A stretch of 64,000 nt of DNA from Thiomonas arsenitoxydans (GTDB lineage: Bacteria > Pseudomonadota > Gammaproteobacteria > Burkholderiales > Burkholderiaceae_C): assembly GCF_000253115.1 (NCBI RefSeq), contig NC_014145.1, forward strand, positions 1,860,001 through 1,924,000, written 5' to 3'. Below the pieces are notes generated by a model. That model did no database searches, was not told where the DNA came from, and saw nothing but the letters and a program-made list of their open reading frames with translations. Shown piece by piece: positions 44,405-53,056 of the stretch. A program made the position numbers and the translations under genes. The number at the start of each line of letters is the position of its first letter. Position 1 is the first letter of the stretch.

Positions 44405-44537
44405 GCTCTCTGCGGCTCGCTATCTCGCGCTGTAGCTGAGCCCGCACATCAGCCCGTACATGGCGGTGGCGGACGCCCGTACACGCCGGATTTGAAGATG
44501 ACCTCACGTTTTCGCAACTACCCGAAAGGAGAAAAAC

Positions 44538-44750
44538 GTGAGTGTCAAACACCTCAACCAACGCCAACTGGCGGACCGTTGGGACGTCAGCGAAGCCACT
44601 CTGGAACGCTGGCGGTCCGAAGGAATCGGTCCGGTCTTTCTGAAGCTGCAGGGGCGCGTTCTCTACCGCCTTGAGGACGTCGAGGCCTTCGAGTCCGACA
44701 GCCTGCGCAAGAGCACGTCCGAGCGGGTCGATGCGGGAGGTGCGGCATGA
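44538..44750 (+). CDS. AlpA/MerR-like excisionase-type DNA-binding protein
   Basis: A 70-residue winged-helix protein of the helix_turn_helix_17/AlpA kind: LNQRQLADRWDVSEATLERWRSEGIGPVFLKLQGRVLYRLEDVEAFE. Such proteins act as excisionases or phage transcription regulators. A GTG start follows an AAAGGAG site. It is the first gene of the long early replication operon, and its stop overlaps the next start. Confidence 0.85.
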   Translation: MSVKHLNQRQLADRWDVSEATLERWRSEGIGPVFLKLQGRVLYRLEDVEAFESDSLRKSTSERVDAGGAA

Positions 44751-45217
44751 GCCACCTCACCCCCGATCAAGTGCTGGCCACACCAGCCGGCGAACTTGCG
44801 CAGCGGTCCAGCGAGTCGATCTTCCAACTGAAGAACGATGCAGCCGATCTGCTGGCAGCCGCCAAGGCCATCGTCGAGCACGTCGACCGCGCTCTGGATC
44901 TGCGGTACGCCCAGCGTGCTCACCAACTGCGTCTGGCGGCCGGCAAGGACACCGGCGTCGTGCACTTCGACGACGGCCAGGTCCGTGTCACGGCCGACCT
45001 GCCCAAGAAGGTCGAGTGGGACCAGGCCAAGCTGAACGACATCACCCGCCGCATCGCCGCCAACGGCGAAGACCCCACCGAGTACGTCGAGATCAGCTAC
45101 CGCATCTCCGAGGCCAAGTTCAACGCGTGGCCCGAGACGCTGAAGAGCGCGTTTGCCCCGGCGCGAACGCTCAAGACCGGCAAGCCCGGGTTCCGCCTTG
45201 CACTGATACAGGAGTGA
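44747..45217 (+). CDS. Phage early protein, unknown function
   Basis: A 156-residue soluble protein with a helical N-terminus (SSESIFQLKNDAADLLAAAKAIVEHVDRALDLRYAQRAHQLRLAAGKDTG) followed by a mixed region with DDGQVRVTADLPKKVEWDQAKLNDITRRIAANGEDPTEYVEI. Similar proteins are common in phage replication operons, without a known role. A GGGAGG site precedes the ATG inside the previous gene. Confidence 0.65.
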   Translation: MSHLTPDQVLATPAGELAQRSSESIFQLKNDAADLLAAAKAIVEHVDRALDLRYAQRAHQLRLAAGKDTGVVHFDDGQVRVTADLPKKVEWDQAKLNDITRRIAANGEDPTEYVEISYRISEAKFNAWPETLKSAFAPARTLKTGKPGFRLALIQE

Positions 45218-45222
45218 TCACC

Positions 45223-45537
45223 ATGCAAACCAAATCCACGTTGATCGAGCTGCTGCGCAAAAAGTCCGAGATGTACCTGCGGGATCTGCCGGAGACGATT
45301 CGCATCCCAGCGCTCGATGGCAATCGAGCCGATGAAGTGGTCCGCCCGCTGGAGGACGCGACCGTCGACGACCTGGCCTTTGCGATTCTGGGCATGGAGG
45401 CCGAGTCCCGCGTGCACCACCGTCGCTTGCAGGGCCTACGCGATCTCTACGACCTGGCCCGCAAGCGCGGCGCTCTGGGCGTCACCACGGTGGCGGCTGC
45501 ATTCGCCGATCTGGCCGGTGAAGGGGGCCAGAAATGA
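45223..45537 (+). CDS. Small phage early protein, unknown function
   Basis: A 104-residue, probably helical protein (LIELLRKKSEMYLRDLPETIRI, DDLAFAILGMEAESRVHHRRLQGLRDLYDLARKRGALG). No catalytic motif is seen. The ATG has a GGAG eight bases upstream, and its stop overlaps the start of the ATPase gene (ATGA). Confidence 0.6.
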   Translation: MQTKSTLIELLRKKSEMYLRDLPETIRIPALDGNRADEVVRPLEDATVDDLAFAILGMEAESRVHHRRLQGLRDLYDLARKRGALGVTTVAAAFADLAGEGGQK

Positions 45538-46409
45538 GCCTGCCCATCATCACCGCCGACCAACGCTTCGCCGAGCGCCGTGGGGTAAAGGGCGTGCTCG
45601 TTGGCAAGAGCGGCATCGGCAAGACCTCGCAACTCTGGACGCTGAAGCCCACGGCCACGCTGTTCTTCGACCTTGAGGCTGGCGATCTCGCGGTCGAAGG
45701 TTGGGCAGGCGACACGATCCGGCCCCGCACTTGGCAGGAGTGCCGTGACTTCGCGGTCTTCATCGGTGGCCCGAACCCGGCACTGCGCGAAGACCAGCCC
45801 TACAGCCAGGCCCACTTCGATGCCGTGCGCGCGCGCTTTGGCGATCCATCGGTCCTGGACAAGTACGAGACCGTCTTCGTCGACTCGATCACCGTGGCTG
45901 GACGTCTGTGCCTGCAATGGTGCAAGGGGCAGCCGCAAGCCTACTCGGAGAAGACCGGCAAGCCCGACAGCCGTGGCGCCTACGGGCTGATGGGCCAGGA
46001 AATGATCGGCTGGCTCACGCACTTGCAACACACGCGCCGCAAGAACGTGTGGTTCGTCGGCATCCTGAATGAGGCCCTGGACGACTTCAACCGCCGGGTC
46101 TTCTCACTGCAGATCGACGGATCCAAGACCGGGCTCGAGTTGCCCGGGATCGTCGACGAGGTCGTGACCTTGGCCGAACTCAAGGCCGACGACGGCAGTG
46201 GGTACAGGGCATTCGTCTGCCACACGCTGAACCCATGGAACTACCCGGCGAAGGACCGTTCCGGTCGGCTTGATGCCATCGAGGAGCCCCATCTCGGCCG
46301 CCTCATGGAAAAGATCGCCGGCCCGGCCAAGCCCGCCATCGAGCGACTCGATTTCGCTCGTCCCAGTCCCGCTTCCACCCCCGAATCCACTTCGACTCAG
46401 GAGTCATGA
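45534..46409 (+). CDS. Phage RecA-like ATPase, Sak4 type
   Basis: A 291-residue AAA/RecA-fold ATPase with Walker A VLVGKSGIGKTSQLWTL, a strand LFFDLEAGDLAVEG and Walker B TVFVDSITVAG. This pattern matches the phage nucleotide-binding proteins (AAA_24 group) that include Sak4 single-strand annealing factors. A role in phage recombination or replication is likely, especially because an SSB-like gene follows. The C-terminal 30 residues are proline/serine-rich. Both ends overlap neighbours. Confidence 0.8.
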   Translation: MSLPIITADQRFAERRGVKGVLVGKSGIGKTSQLWTLKPTATLFFDLEAGDLAVEGWAGDTIRPRTWQECRDFAVFIGGPNPALREDQPYSQAHFDAVRARFGDPSVLDKYETVFVDSITVAGRLCLQWCKGQPQAYSEKTGKPDSRGAYGLMGQEMIGWLTHLQHTRRKNVWFVGILNEALDDFNRRVFSLQIDGSKTGLELPGIVDEVVTLAELKADDGSGYRAFVCHTLNPWNYPAKDRSGRLDAIEEPHLGRLMEKIAGPAKPAIERLDFARPSPASTPESTSTQES

Positions 46410-46411
46410 TC

Positions 46412-47017
46412 ATGACCTACTTCGATTTCAATTCCGCATCCGAACAGACGTCCTATGACCTGATCCCCAAGGGCACGTTGGTCCGCGTCCGCATGACCAT
46501 CCGCCCGGGTGGCTTCGATGACGCGTCCCAAGGATGGACTGGCGGCTACGCCACCCGTAACGACAACACCGGCTCGGTCTACCTGAACTGCGAGTTCGTC
46601 GTGATGGAGGGTGAGTTCGCCCGTCGCAAGATGTGGTCGTTGATCGGCTTGTACAGCGCCAAGGGGCCGGAGTGGGCCAACATGGGTCGCACCTTCATCA
46701 AGGCGATCCTCAACTCCGCGCGTGGGGTTCATCCCGGCGACAACAGTCCTGCCGCGCAGAACGCGCGCCGCATTGGCGGATTCGCAGATCTCGATGGCAT
46801 CGAGTTCATGGGCAAGGTCGACTGGGAGAAGGACCAAAACGGCCAGGACAAGAGCGTCATCAAGGCGGCCATCACGCCGGATCACAAGGAATACGCGGCG
46901 CTGATGGGCGGCGCGCGCCAGCCGGCACCCGCTGCCCAAACGCCCAGCGCGCCCAACGCCTATGCGCAGGCCACCGGTCGGGCACCCAATCCGGGCCGTC
47001 CCAGTTGGGCGCAGTGA
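46412..47017 (+). CDS. Phage single-stranded-DNA-binding-like protein (DUF669-like)
   Basis: A 201-residue protein with a beta-rich core (GTLVRVRMTIRPGGFDDASQGWTGG, VYLNCEFVVMEGEFARRKMWSLIGLYSAKGPEWANMGRTFIKAIL, GIEFMGKVDWEKDQNGQDKSVIKAAITP) and a disordered alanine/proline tail. The order matches the DUF669-type OB-fold proteins that accompany Sak4 and act as phage SSBs. AGGAG lies eight bases before the ATG at 46412. An earlier ATG at 46406 overlaps the previous stop. Confidence 0.68.
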   Translation: MTYFDFNSASEQTSYDLIPKGTLVRVRMTIRPGGFDDASQGWTGGYATRNDNTGSVYLNCEFVVMEGEFARRKMWSLIGLYSAKGPEWANMGRTFIKAILNSARGVHPGDNSPAAQNARRIGGFADLDGIEFMGKVDWEKDQNGQDKSVIKAAITPDHKEYAALMGGARQPAPAAQTPSAPNAYAQATGRAPNPGRPSWAQ

Positions 47018-47032
47018 CGGAGGACCACGATC

Positions 47033-48706
47033 ATGATGCTCCGTCCCCGTCAATCCCTCCTGGTGGAGCGCACCCTTGCGGCGCTCGGCGAACATGGGAA
47101 CACACTGGCTGTTGCACCCACCGGGTCAGGCAAGACCATCATGCTGTCGGCTGTGACTGGCAGGGTGTTGGCCGAGCCCGATGCGAAAGCCTGCATCCTT
47201 GCGCACCGCACTGAACTGACCGGCCAGAACCGGGATAAGTTTGTGCGGGTGAATCCTGGCATGAGCACGTCCGTGTTCGATGCCAACGAGAAGTCCTGGC
47301 GCGGTCAGGCGACGTTCGCGATGGTGCAGACCCTGTCGCGTCAGGCCCATCTCGACCAGATGCCCACTTTGGATCTGCTCGTGATCGACGAGGCGCACCA
47401 TGCGTCGTCACCGACCTACCGGGCAGTCATTGACTCGGTGCTGGCCCGCAATCCTCGAGCTGGCATCTGCGGTCTGACTGCCACGCCGAATCGCGGTGAC
47501 GGCAAGGGCCTGCGCGAGGTCTTCTCAAACGTCGCAGATCAAATCACGCTGGGCGAGATGATCGCGGCCGGGCACCTTGTGCCGCCGCGCACCTTCGTGA
47601 TCGACGTCGGTGTGCAGGACGCACTTCGCCATGTCCGTCGCACCGCGATGGACTTCGACATGGATGAGGTCGCATCCATTCTCGACAAGCGGCTGATCAC
47701 GGAAGCGGTGATCAAGCACTGGAAGGCGAACGCGTCGTCGCGCAAGACCATCGTCTTCTGCTCGACGGTCGCGCATGCGCAAAACGTCTGCGATGCGTTT
47801 GTCGAAGCAGGCGTACACGCCGTGCTCGTCCACGGCGAGCTGTCCGATGCGGATCGCAAAGCGCGCCTCGCGGATTACGAGACTGGGCGTGCCCAGATTG
47901 TGGTCAACGTGGCGGTGCTCACCGAAGGCTACGACTACACGCCCACCAGCTGCGTCGTTCTGCTGCGACCCAGCTCCTACAAGTCCACCTTCATCCAGAT
48001 GGTCGGTCGTGGTTTGCGGACCGTCGACCCTGAGGAGTTTCCGGGCGTGATCAAGACCGAGTGCATCGTGCTGGACTTCGGCACAGCCAGCCTGATGCAC
48101 GGGTCGATCGAACAGGAAATCAACCTCGACGGGCATCTGGGCGAAGGTGAGGCGCCAACCAAGGACTGCCCAGACTGCGGCGCCATCGTTTCGCTGGCCT
48201 GCATGGAGTGCCCGCTGTGTGGGCATGTGTGGGAGCGGGAGCCGCAGGAACTGGGCGTGCTGGCGGACTTCGTCATGAGCGAGATCGATCTGCTCAAGCG
48301 CTCCAACTTCCGCTGGTGCGACCTGTTCGGGCATGACGACGCACTGATGGCGACCGGCTTCAGTGCTTGGGGCGGCATCTTCTTTCTCAATGGCCGCTGG
48401 CACGCCATCGGTGGCGGGAAGGATTTGCGGCCGCAGCTGCTGGCCGTCGGCGAGCGTACGGTCTGCATGGCCAAGGCCGACGACTGGCTCAACGACCACG
48501 AGTCCGCCGACTCCGCCTACAAGACCCGGCGCTGGCTCAACGAGCCGCCCACCGACAAGCAGTTGCGCTACATCCCTGAGCAGATGCGTGCGGACTTCGG
48601 CATGACCCGCTACCAGGCGTCGGCCTTGTTGGCCTTCCAGTTCAACAAGTCGTCGATTCAGCGGCTGGTCGTCTCGGCCAACGACGGCCATCGGGAGGCC
48701 GCTTGA
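47033..48706 (+). CDS. Phage SF2 helicase
   Basis: A 557-residue superfamily 2 helicase. Motif I is VAPTGSGKTIMLSAV, motif II is LLVIDEAHHASSP, motif III is GLTATPNRGDG and motif VI is FIQMVGRGLRTVDPEEFPG. A four-cysteine zinc knuckle (CPDCGAIVSLACMECPLCGHVWE) follows the helicase core near residue 380. It probably unwinds DNA during phage replication or recombination. A GGAGGA site lies eight bases before the ATG. The stop overlaps a TTG start of the next gene. Confidence 0.93.
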   Translation: MMLRPRQSLLVERTLAALGEHGNTLAVAPTGSGKTIMLSAVTGRVLAEPDAKACILAHRTELTGQNRDKFVRVNPGMSTSVFDANEKSWRGQATFAMVQTLSRQAHLDQMPTLDLLVIDEAHHASSPTYRAVIDSVLARNPRAGICGLTATPNRGDGKGLREVFSNVADQITLGEMIAAGHLVPPRTFVIDVGVQDALRHVRRTAMDFDMDEVASILDKRLITEAVIKHWKANASSRKTIVFCSTVAHAQNVCDAFVEAGVHAVLVHGELSDADRKARLADYETGRAQIVVNVAVLTEGYDYTPTSCVVLLRPSSYKSTFIQMVGRGLRTVDPEEFPGVIKTECIVLDFGTASLMHGSIEQEINLDGHLGEGEAPTKDCPDCGAIVSLACMECPLCGHVWEREPQELGVLADFVMSEIDLLKRSNFRWCDLFGHDDALMATGFSAWGGIFFLNGRWHAIGGGKDLRPQLLAVGERTVCMAKADDWLNDHESADSAYKTRRWLNEPPTDKQLRYIPEQMRADFGMTRYQASALLAFQFNKSSIQRLVVSANDGHREAA

Positions 48707-49125
48707 GATGCGCGATCTGCTACCGCAAGGCCAAGGGCTACGGCTGGTTCAACCCTCGGCTCAAGCCGAGCGACCCGAATCGCTATTCCGACAAGTGGGT
48801 GTTCTGTTCGCGCCGTTGTCAGGATGCGTTCTGCTTGCTGATGACCAAGACGGAGGCTCGCATGATCGATCCGAGTGACATGGAGCTGGCCGCGATGCGC
48901 GCGTGCTTGTCGCCGCTGGGTGAGTACGTGGGCTCGATCGGCATGGAGCGCCCACTGGCGGACTACACCCGAGAGGAGGTGCTGGCACTGATCGACGTCG
49001 TGGTCACGGCGTACCAGGACCAGATGATCGAAGAACACGAGATCATGGCCGCAAAGGACCGTGCCTTCCTGGAGGAACGCCTGGCACGCCAGGGCCAGAC
49101 ATCTCCGAAGGGGGTGCCGTTCTGA
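48703..49125 (+). CDS. Zinc-finger phage protein (DUF6511-like)
   Basis: A 140-residue protein starting at a TTG (LRCAIC...) that overlaps the helicase stop. The N-terminus forms a zinc site: RCAICYRKAKGYGWFNP and WVFCSRRCQDAF (C-x2-C and C-x3-C). The C-terminal part is helical and acidic (VVTAYQDQMIEEHEIMAAKDRAFLEERLARQ). The family is found in phage replication clusters between helicase and nuclease genes. The function is not known. Confidence 0.72.
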   Translation: MRCAICYRKAKGYGWFNPRLKPSDPNRYSDKWVFCSRRCQDAFCLLMTKTEARMIDPSDMELAAMRACLSPLGEYVGSIGMERPLADYTREEVLALIDVVVTAYQDQMIEEHEIMAAKDRAFLEERLARQGQTSPKGVPF

Positions 49126-49880
49126 TGCTGGATTTCAACCACCGACCCAAAGTCCATGAACAGATCAGCGACCTGATCGATGCCGCACTTGCCAAGGATC
49201 GTGAGGGCCAGGCGCCACGCACCTACCTCGGTGCGTCGAGGCTCGGTGTTGCCTGTGAACGGGCGCTCCAGTACGAGTACCTGAGAGCTCCAGTTGATTC
49301 TGGTCGTGAGATTCCTGGCCGCATCCTGCGTGTCTTCGAAGTGGGGCATGCCCTTGAAGACGTGGCCATTCGCTGGTTGCGCTTGGCGGGATTCGATCTG
49401 TACACGCGCAAAGCCAGCGGGGGCCAGTTTGGCTTCTCGGTGGCGGGCGGCCGAATCCAGGGCCATGTCGATGGCGTGATCAACGCCGCCCCCAGCGATC
49501 TCGAACTCAAGTGCCCGTCGTTGTGGGAATGCAAGACCATGAACGACAAGTCCTGGCGCGACACGGTCAAGCACGGGGTCGCTCGTTCAAAGCCCGTCTA
49601 CGCCGCGCAGATGGCGATCTACCAGGCCTACATGGAGGCCACTGTTCCAGGCATCTCTCGCAATCCCGCGCTGTTCACCGCCGTCAACAAAGATTCCCAG
49701 GAGGTCTGGTTCGAGCTGGTGCCGTTTGACGGTGGACTGGCGCAGCGCATGTCGGATCGGGCCGTCCGGGTGATCTCGGCATCCGAGTCCGGTGAGATGC
49801 TGCCGCGCCACGCGACCACGCCGACCCACGTCGAGTGCAAGTTCTGCTCGTGGCAGGACCGCTGCTGGAGGGCGACATGA
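49125..49880 (+). CDS. Cas4/RecB-like PD-(D/E)XK nuclease with Fe-S cluster
   Basis: A 251-residue nuclease. Active-site pieces are VGHALEDVAIRWL, the aspartate in QGHVDGVI, ExK in LWECKTMND and the Q-x3-Y motif in YAAQMAIYQAYME. A cysteine near the N-terminus (VACERALQYEYL) plus three at the C-terminus (VECKFCSWQDRCW) give the four ligands of a Cas4/AdnB-type 4Fe-4S cluster. It likely resects DNA ends in phage recombination with the Sak4-like ATPase. No other Cas genes are nearby, so it is not part of a CRISPR locus. Confidence 0.85.
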   Translation: MLDFNHRPKVHEQISDLIDAALAKDREGQAPRTYLGASRLGVACERALQYEYLRAPVDSGREIPGRILRVFEVGHALEDVAIRWLRLAGFDLYTRKASGGQFGFSVAGGRIQGHVDGVINAAPSDLELKCPSLWECKTMNDKSWRDTVKHGVARSKPVYAAQMAIYQAYMEATVPGISRNPALFTAVNKDSQEVWFELVPFDGGLAQRMSDRAVRVISASESGEMLPRHATTPTHVECKFCSWQDRCWRAT

Positions 49881-52066
49881 TGAGCAACAACATCGTGTGG
49901 CTGGACTTCAACGATGCCGCCGAACCGCGCGAGGATCTCATCAGTGACACGGAGGCACTGCGCGCCGGCTTGCTGGATCGGCTGGAAGCGGTCTTGCACT
50001 ACCTGTTCCCGCAAGGTCGCATCCGGGGCGGCAAGTTCTATGTCGGCGATACCGATGGCTCGCCCGGCAAGAGTCTGGTTGTCGAGCTCGAAGGTCCCCG
50101 TCGCGGTCTGTGGAAGGACTTTGCCACCGACGAGGGAGGTGATGTCATCGACCTGTGGGCACGCTCCCAGGGCCTGTCCGCCCGACACGACTTCTCGAGA
50201 CTGGCGACAGAACTCCGCCAGTGGTTGGGTATCGCCCCACCTGCGCCGTCCGTGGCGCGTCACGCCGTTCGCACCGTCGCCGTCGATGAGCTTGGTCCTT
50301 ACACCGCAAAGTGGGACTACCTGACACCAGATGGCGATCTGATCGCCTGCGTGTACCGCTACGACCCGCCGACTGGCAAGGAGTACCGCCCTTGGGATGT
50401 GCGCGCTCGGATGTGGCGGGCGCCTGATCCGCGACCCCTTTACAACCTGCCGGCGATCACCAAGTCTTCGCTGGTCGTCTTGGTCGAGGGCGAAAAGTGT
50501 GCTGATGCCTTGATTGCTTGCGGCATCGCGGCGACCACCGCGATGAACGGCGCGAAGGCGCCGATCGACAAGACCGAATGGTATCCCCTGGCTCGGCGCT
50601 CGGTGTTGATTTGGCCGGATCGTGATTCGCCAGGCTGGGACTACGCCGAGAATGCGGCACGCGCTTGTGTCGCGGCAGGCTGTGCTTCCGTTGCGATCCT
50701 GGTGCCACCATCGGACAAGCCCGACAAGTGGGACGCTGCCGATGCTGTTGCCGAAGGATTCGACTGCTCTGAGTTCATTGCGCAGGGCGAGCGACGGGTG
50801 ATCAAGGCGGCGTCGCCCATACTGCCGACCTTCACGCTGGGTGCGTTGCTGGATGACGACTCGCCGCTGCCGCCCGATCTCATCTCTCCGCGCGTGCTCA
50901 CGCCCGCAGGGATGCTGGTCTTCGGCGGCGCGCCCAAGGTCGGCAAGAGTGATTTTCTGCTGGCCTGGCTGACCCATATGGCTGCAGGCGCAGCCTTTCT
51001 CGGCATGCATCCACCGCGACCCCTGCGCGTGTTCTACCTGCAGGCCGAGGTGCAGTACCACTACCTGCGTGAGCGGGTCAAAGAGGTGCGCATCCCGGCC
51101 AGCCGGCTTTTGGATGCCCGCACGAACTTCGTGGCCACGCCCCAACTGCGCCTCGTGCTGGACGACGCTGGCCTCGCTCAGGTGATTCCAGCCATTGCGA
51201 ATGCGTTTGGCGGCGAGCCTCCGGACATCATCGCCATCGATCCCATCCGCAATGTGTTCGATGGTGGCGACGCCGGTGGCGAAAACGACAACGGCGCGAT
51301 GCTGTTCTTTCTCTCGCAGCGTGTTGACCGGATTCGTCAGGCGGTCAACCCAGACGCCGGGGTGATCCTGGCTCACCACACCAAGAAGCTGGGCAAGAAG
51401 CAATTCGAGGAAGACCCGTTCCAGGCCCTGGCCGGTGCCGGAAGCCTGCGCGGCTATTACTCGACCGGCATGCTGCTGTTCCGGCCCGACGAGATCCGTA
51501 CGACACGCCAGCTCATCTTCGAGCTGCGCAACGGCGCCGGTATTCCGATCAAGCACGTCGACAAGATCATCGGTGAGTGGCGGGAGGTCGATGCCAATGA
51601 CCGCCTCGTCATGAAGGACTACGGCGAACGTCTGGATGCCGAGCGCCGTCGCAAGCGGGACGCCATCCTGCAGATCTTGTTTGACGAGGCGGCTGCCGGG
51701 CACTGCTACACCGCCAATCAGTTCGCTGAGTCCTTTGAGGGCAAGGCAGGGCTCGGCGGCGAACGCACCATCCGCGAGCGGATCTCGGCGCTGTCCACCC
51801 AGGGATACATCAAGTATTTCCGCAACGCGGTGGACTATGGCCTGCCATCGAGCGGTCGCACCAAGTTCGGCTACCTGTGCGTCGAGGGCATGGTCCTGCG
51901 CGCACCCGGCGGCGATCCCGACCCCGCCACCGGCGAGTTGCCGATGCGTGAGCACGCGGTGCTCCCCACCCACTACAAGTGCCCGCACTCCGGGGCGGCG
52001 ATGCCCGTCGAGAACCCGGAAGTGTGGGTCTATCACGATGAACTGAACGATCCGGAGGCCCCATGA
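49877..52066 (+). CDS. Phage primase-helicase (TOPRIM plus RepA-like ATPase)
   Basis: A 729-residue replication protein. The N-terminal 110 residues have GRIRGGKFYVGD and GLWKDFATDEGGDVIDLWARSQG, typical of phage primases. A TOPRIM-like section follows (VVLVEGEKCADALIACG, SVLIWPDRDSPGWDYA). A RepA-like hexameric ATPase is at residues 345-570: Walker A FGGAPKVGKSDFLLAW, Walker B IIAIDPIRNVFDGG and sensor VILAHHTKKLGKKQ. A C-terminal winged-helix region may bind the origin (RTIRERISALSTQGYIKY). Start is at one of two adjacent ATGs (49877 or 49880) behind GGAGGG. Confidence 0.87.
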   Translation: MMSNNIVWLDFNDAAEPREDLISDTEALRAGLLDRLEAVLHYLFPQGRIRGGKFYVGDTDGSPGKSLVVELEGPRRGLWKDFATDEGGDVIDLWARSQGLSARHDFSRLATELRQWLGIAPPAPSVARHAVRTVAVDELGPYTAKWDYLTPDGDLIACVYRYDPPTGKEYRPWDVRARMWRAPDPRPLYNLPAITKSSLVVLVEGEKCADALIACGIAATTAMNGAKAPIDKTEWYPLARRSVLIWPDRDSPGWDYAENAARACVAAGCASVAILVPPSDKPDKWDAADAVAEGFDCSEFIAQGERRVIKAASPILPTFTLGALLDDDSPLPPDLISPRVLTPAGMLVFGGAPKVGKSDFLLAWLTHMAAGAAFLGMHPPRPLRVFYLQAEVQYHYLRERVKEVRIPASRLLDARTNFVATPQLRLVLDDAGLAQVIPAIANAFGGEPPDIIAIDPIRNVFDGGDAGGENDNGAMLFFLSQRVDRIRQAVNPDAGVILAHHTKKLGKKQFEEDPFQALAGAGSLRGYYSTGMLLFRPDEIRTTRQLIFELRNGAGIPIKHVDKIIGEWREVDANDRLVMKDYGERLDAERRRKRDAILQILFDEAAAGHCYTANQFAESFEGKAGLGGERTIRERISALSTQGYIKYFRNAVDYGLPSSGRTKFGYLCVEGMVLRAPGGDPDPATGELPMREHAVLPTHYKCPHSGAAMPVENPEVWVYHDELNDPEAP

Positions 52067-52842
52067 TGAATGCTCGTTTCGCAGTTGGCAGAGCCGTTGC
52101 CGACTGTGCCCACCAAGCTGCCAACTGCCGCCAGTTGGCAAATTCCTTCCAACTGCAAACCCTTGCAGGACAAGGCTTTGCCGGGATCCAAGCTCAGTTG
52201 GCAGTTGGCAAGCTTGCCAACTTGCCAACTGACGCAAACCCTTGTGGCGGCTCACTTTTCCGGGTGAATCCAGTTGGAGAAAGCTCTCCCTCCTACTACG
52301 TAGGAGAGGGAACAGCGGTTCCCTCTGCCCTACGTGGAGGTTTGTCCGGCGGCCGGGAACGTGTCGGTCATCCGGCCTGCGGCACATCGATCCTGGCCTT
52401 GGACCTCGGGACCCAGACTGGCTGGGCATTGCTCGGTCGTGACGGTGCCATCACCAGCGGGTCCGAGCTCTTCAAGCCCCAGCGCTTTGATGGTGGAGGC
52501 ATGCGCTACCTGCGGTTCAAACGTTGGATCACGGAGGTCAAGCAGTCGGCCGATGGATTGAACGCGGTGTTCTTTGAAGAGGTTCGTCGGCATGCCGGTG
52601 TGGACGCCGCTCACGCATATGGCGGCTTCATGGCCCATTTGACCGCCTGGTGCGAACACCACCAGATCCCATACCAGGGCGTGCCGGTCGGCACGATCAA
52701 GAAGCACGCCACCGGGAGGGGCAATGCGAGCAAGGACGACATGGTCGCTGCTGCGCGCTGCCGCGGCCATGCACCTGCGGACGACAACGAGGCCGATGCT
52801 CTGGCGATCCTGCACTGGGCCATCGAGACCCAGGAGCTGTGA
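52063..52842 (+). CDS. RuvC-like Holliday junction resolvase with repeat-encoded N-terminal extension
   Basis: The last 155 residues form an RNase H-fold resolvase: SILALDLGTQTGWALLG (first acidic residue), VFFEEVRRHAGVDAAHAYGGFMAHL, VPVGTIKKHATGRGNASKDDM and a final acidic pair in PADDNEADALAILHW. This matches phage RuvC-like resolvases that cut branched DNA before packaging. The first 105 residues are low-complexity (AVADCAHQAANCRQLANSFQLQTLAG) and are encoded by the repeat cluster at 52082-52279. The ATG at 52063 overlaps the primase stop. A TTG at 52342 is a possible internal start nearer the domain, so the true N-terminus is unsettled. Confidence 0.78.
   Translation: MMNARFAVGRAVADCAHQAANCRQLANSFQLQTLAGQGFAGIQAQLAVGKLANLPTDANPCGGSLFRVNPVGESSPSYYVGEGTAVPSALRGGLSGGRERVGHPACGTSILALDLGTQTGWALLGRDGAITSGSELFKPQRFDGGGMRYLRFKRWITEVKQSADGLNAVFFEEVRRHAGVDAAHAYGGFMAHLTAWCEHHQIPYQGVPVGTIKKHATGRGNASKDDMVAAARCRGHAPADDNEADALAILHWAIETQEL
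52082..52279. repeat. Cluster of ten CAGTTGGCA motifs in both orientations
   Basis: Exact CAGTTGGCA occurs at 52082, 52132, 52195 and 52202, and its complement TGCCAACTG at 52119 and 52223. One- or two-mismatch copies lie at 52098, 52147, 52215 and 52271. An 18-base perfect palindrome, GTTGGCAAG joined to CTTGCCAAC, spans 52204-52221. Such density in 200 bases suggests a protein-binding array, for example iterons of a replication origin recognised by the primase-helicase encoded just upstream. Confidence 0.8.
52290..52306 (+). promoter_or_regulatory. Hairpin downstream of the repeat cluster
   Basis: CTCCTAC and GTAGGAG form a perfect seven-base stem with a three-base loop, with partly complementary CTCTCC/AGAGGG flanks. 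No T tract follows, so it is not a terminator. It lies about 35 bases before an in-frame TTG with an adjacent GGAGG, and might affect translation of an internal resolvase start or be part of an origin. Confidence 0.4.
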
Positions 52843-52843
52843 C

Positions 52844-53056
52844 ATGAAGATCCCTACACCTCAGTACCGCAGCCCCCTGGGACGGCTCGTGGCAGAGCCT
52901 CGACCGGACCCCGAAGAGATCAAGCGCGAGGGCTGGCTCGACCAGCACATCCTCGTCGTCTCCCCGGAGGATGCGCGGCTCGACTGGACCGAGCGCGAAT
53001 TCTTGCGCCGCATCGGCGACCGTCTGTACGGGGACAAGGAGCGTCGCCATGGCTGA
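52844..53056 (+). CDS. Small phage protein, unknown function
   Basis: A 70-residue charged protein (IPTPQYRSPLGRLVAEPRPDPEEIKREGWLDQHILVVSPEDARLDWTEREFLRRIGDRLYG). No domain is recognised. It starts one base after the resolvase stop and overlaps the next gene by eight bases, which supports translation as part of the operon. Confidence 0.6.
   Translation: MKIPTPQYRSPLGRLVAEPRPDPEEIKREGWLDQHILVVSPEDARLDWTEREFLRRIGDRLYGDKERRHG

Noticed and set aside
49125..49880. CRISPR-associated Cas4
   Set aside because: The fold is Cas4-like, but there are no repeats, no cas1/cas2 and the neighbours are phage replication genes. It is treated as a phage nuclease.
49628..52429. 933-codon minus-strand open frame
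   Set aside because: It is antisense to the nuclease, primase and resolvase genes, lacks any domain and reflects third-position GC bias.
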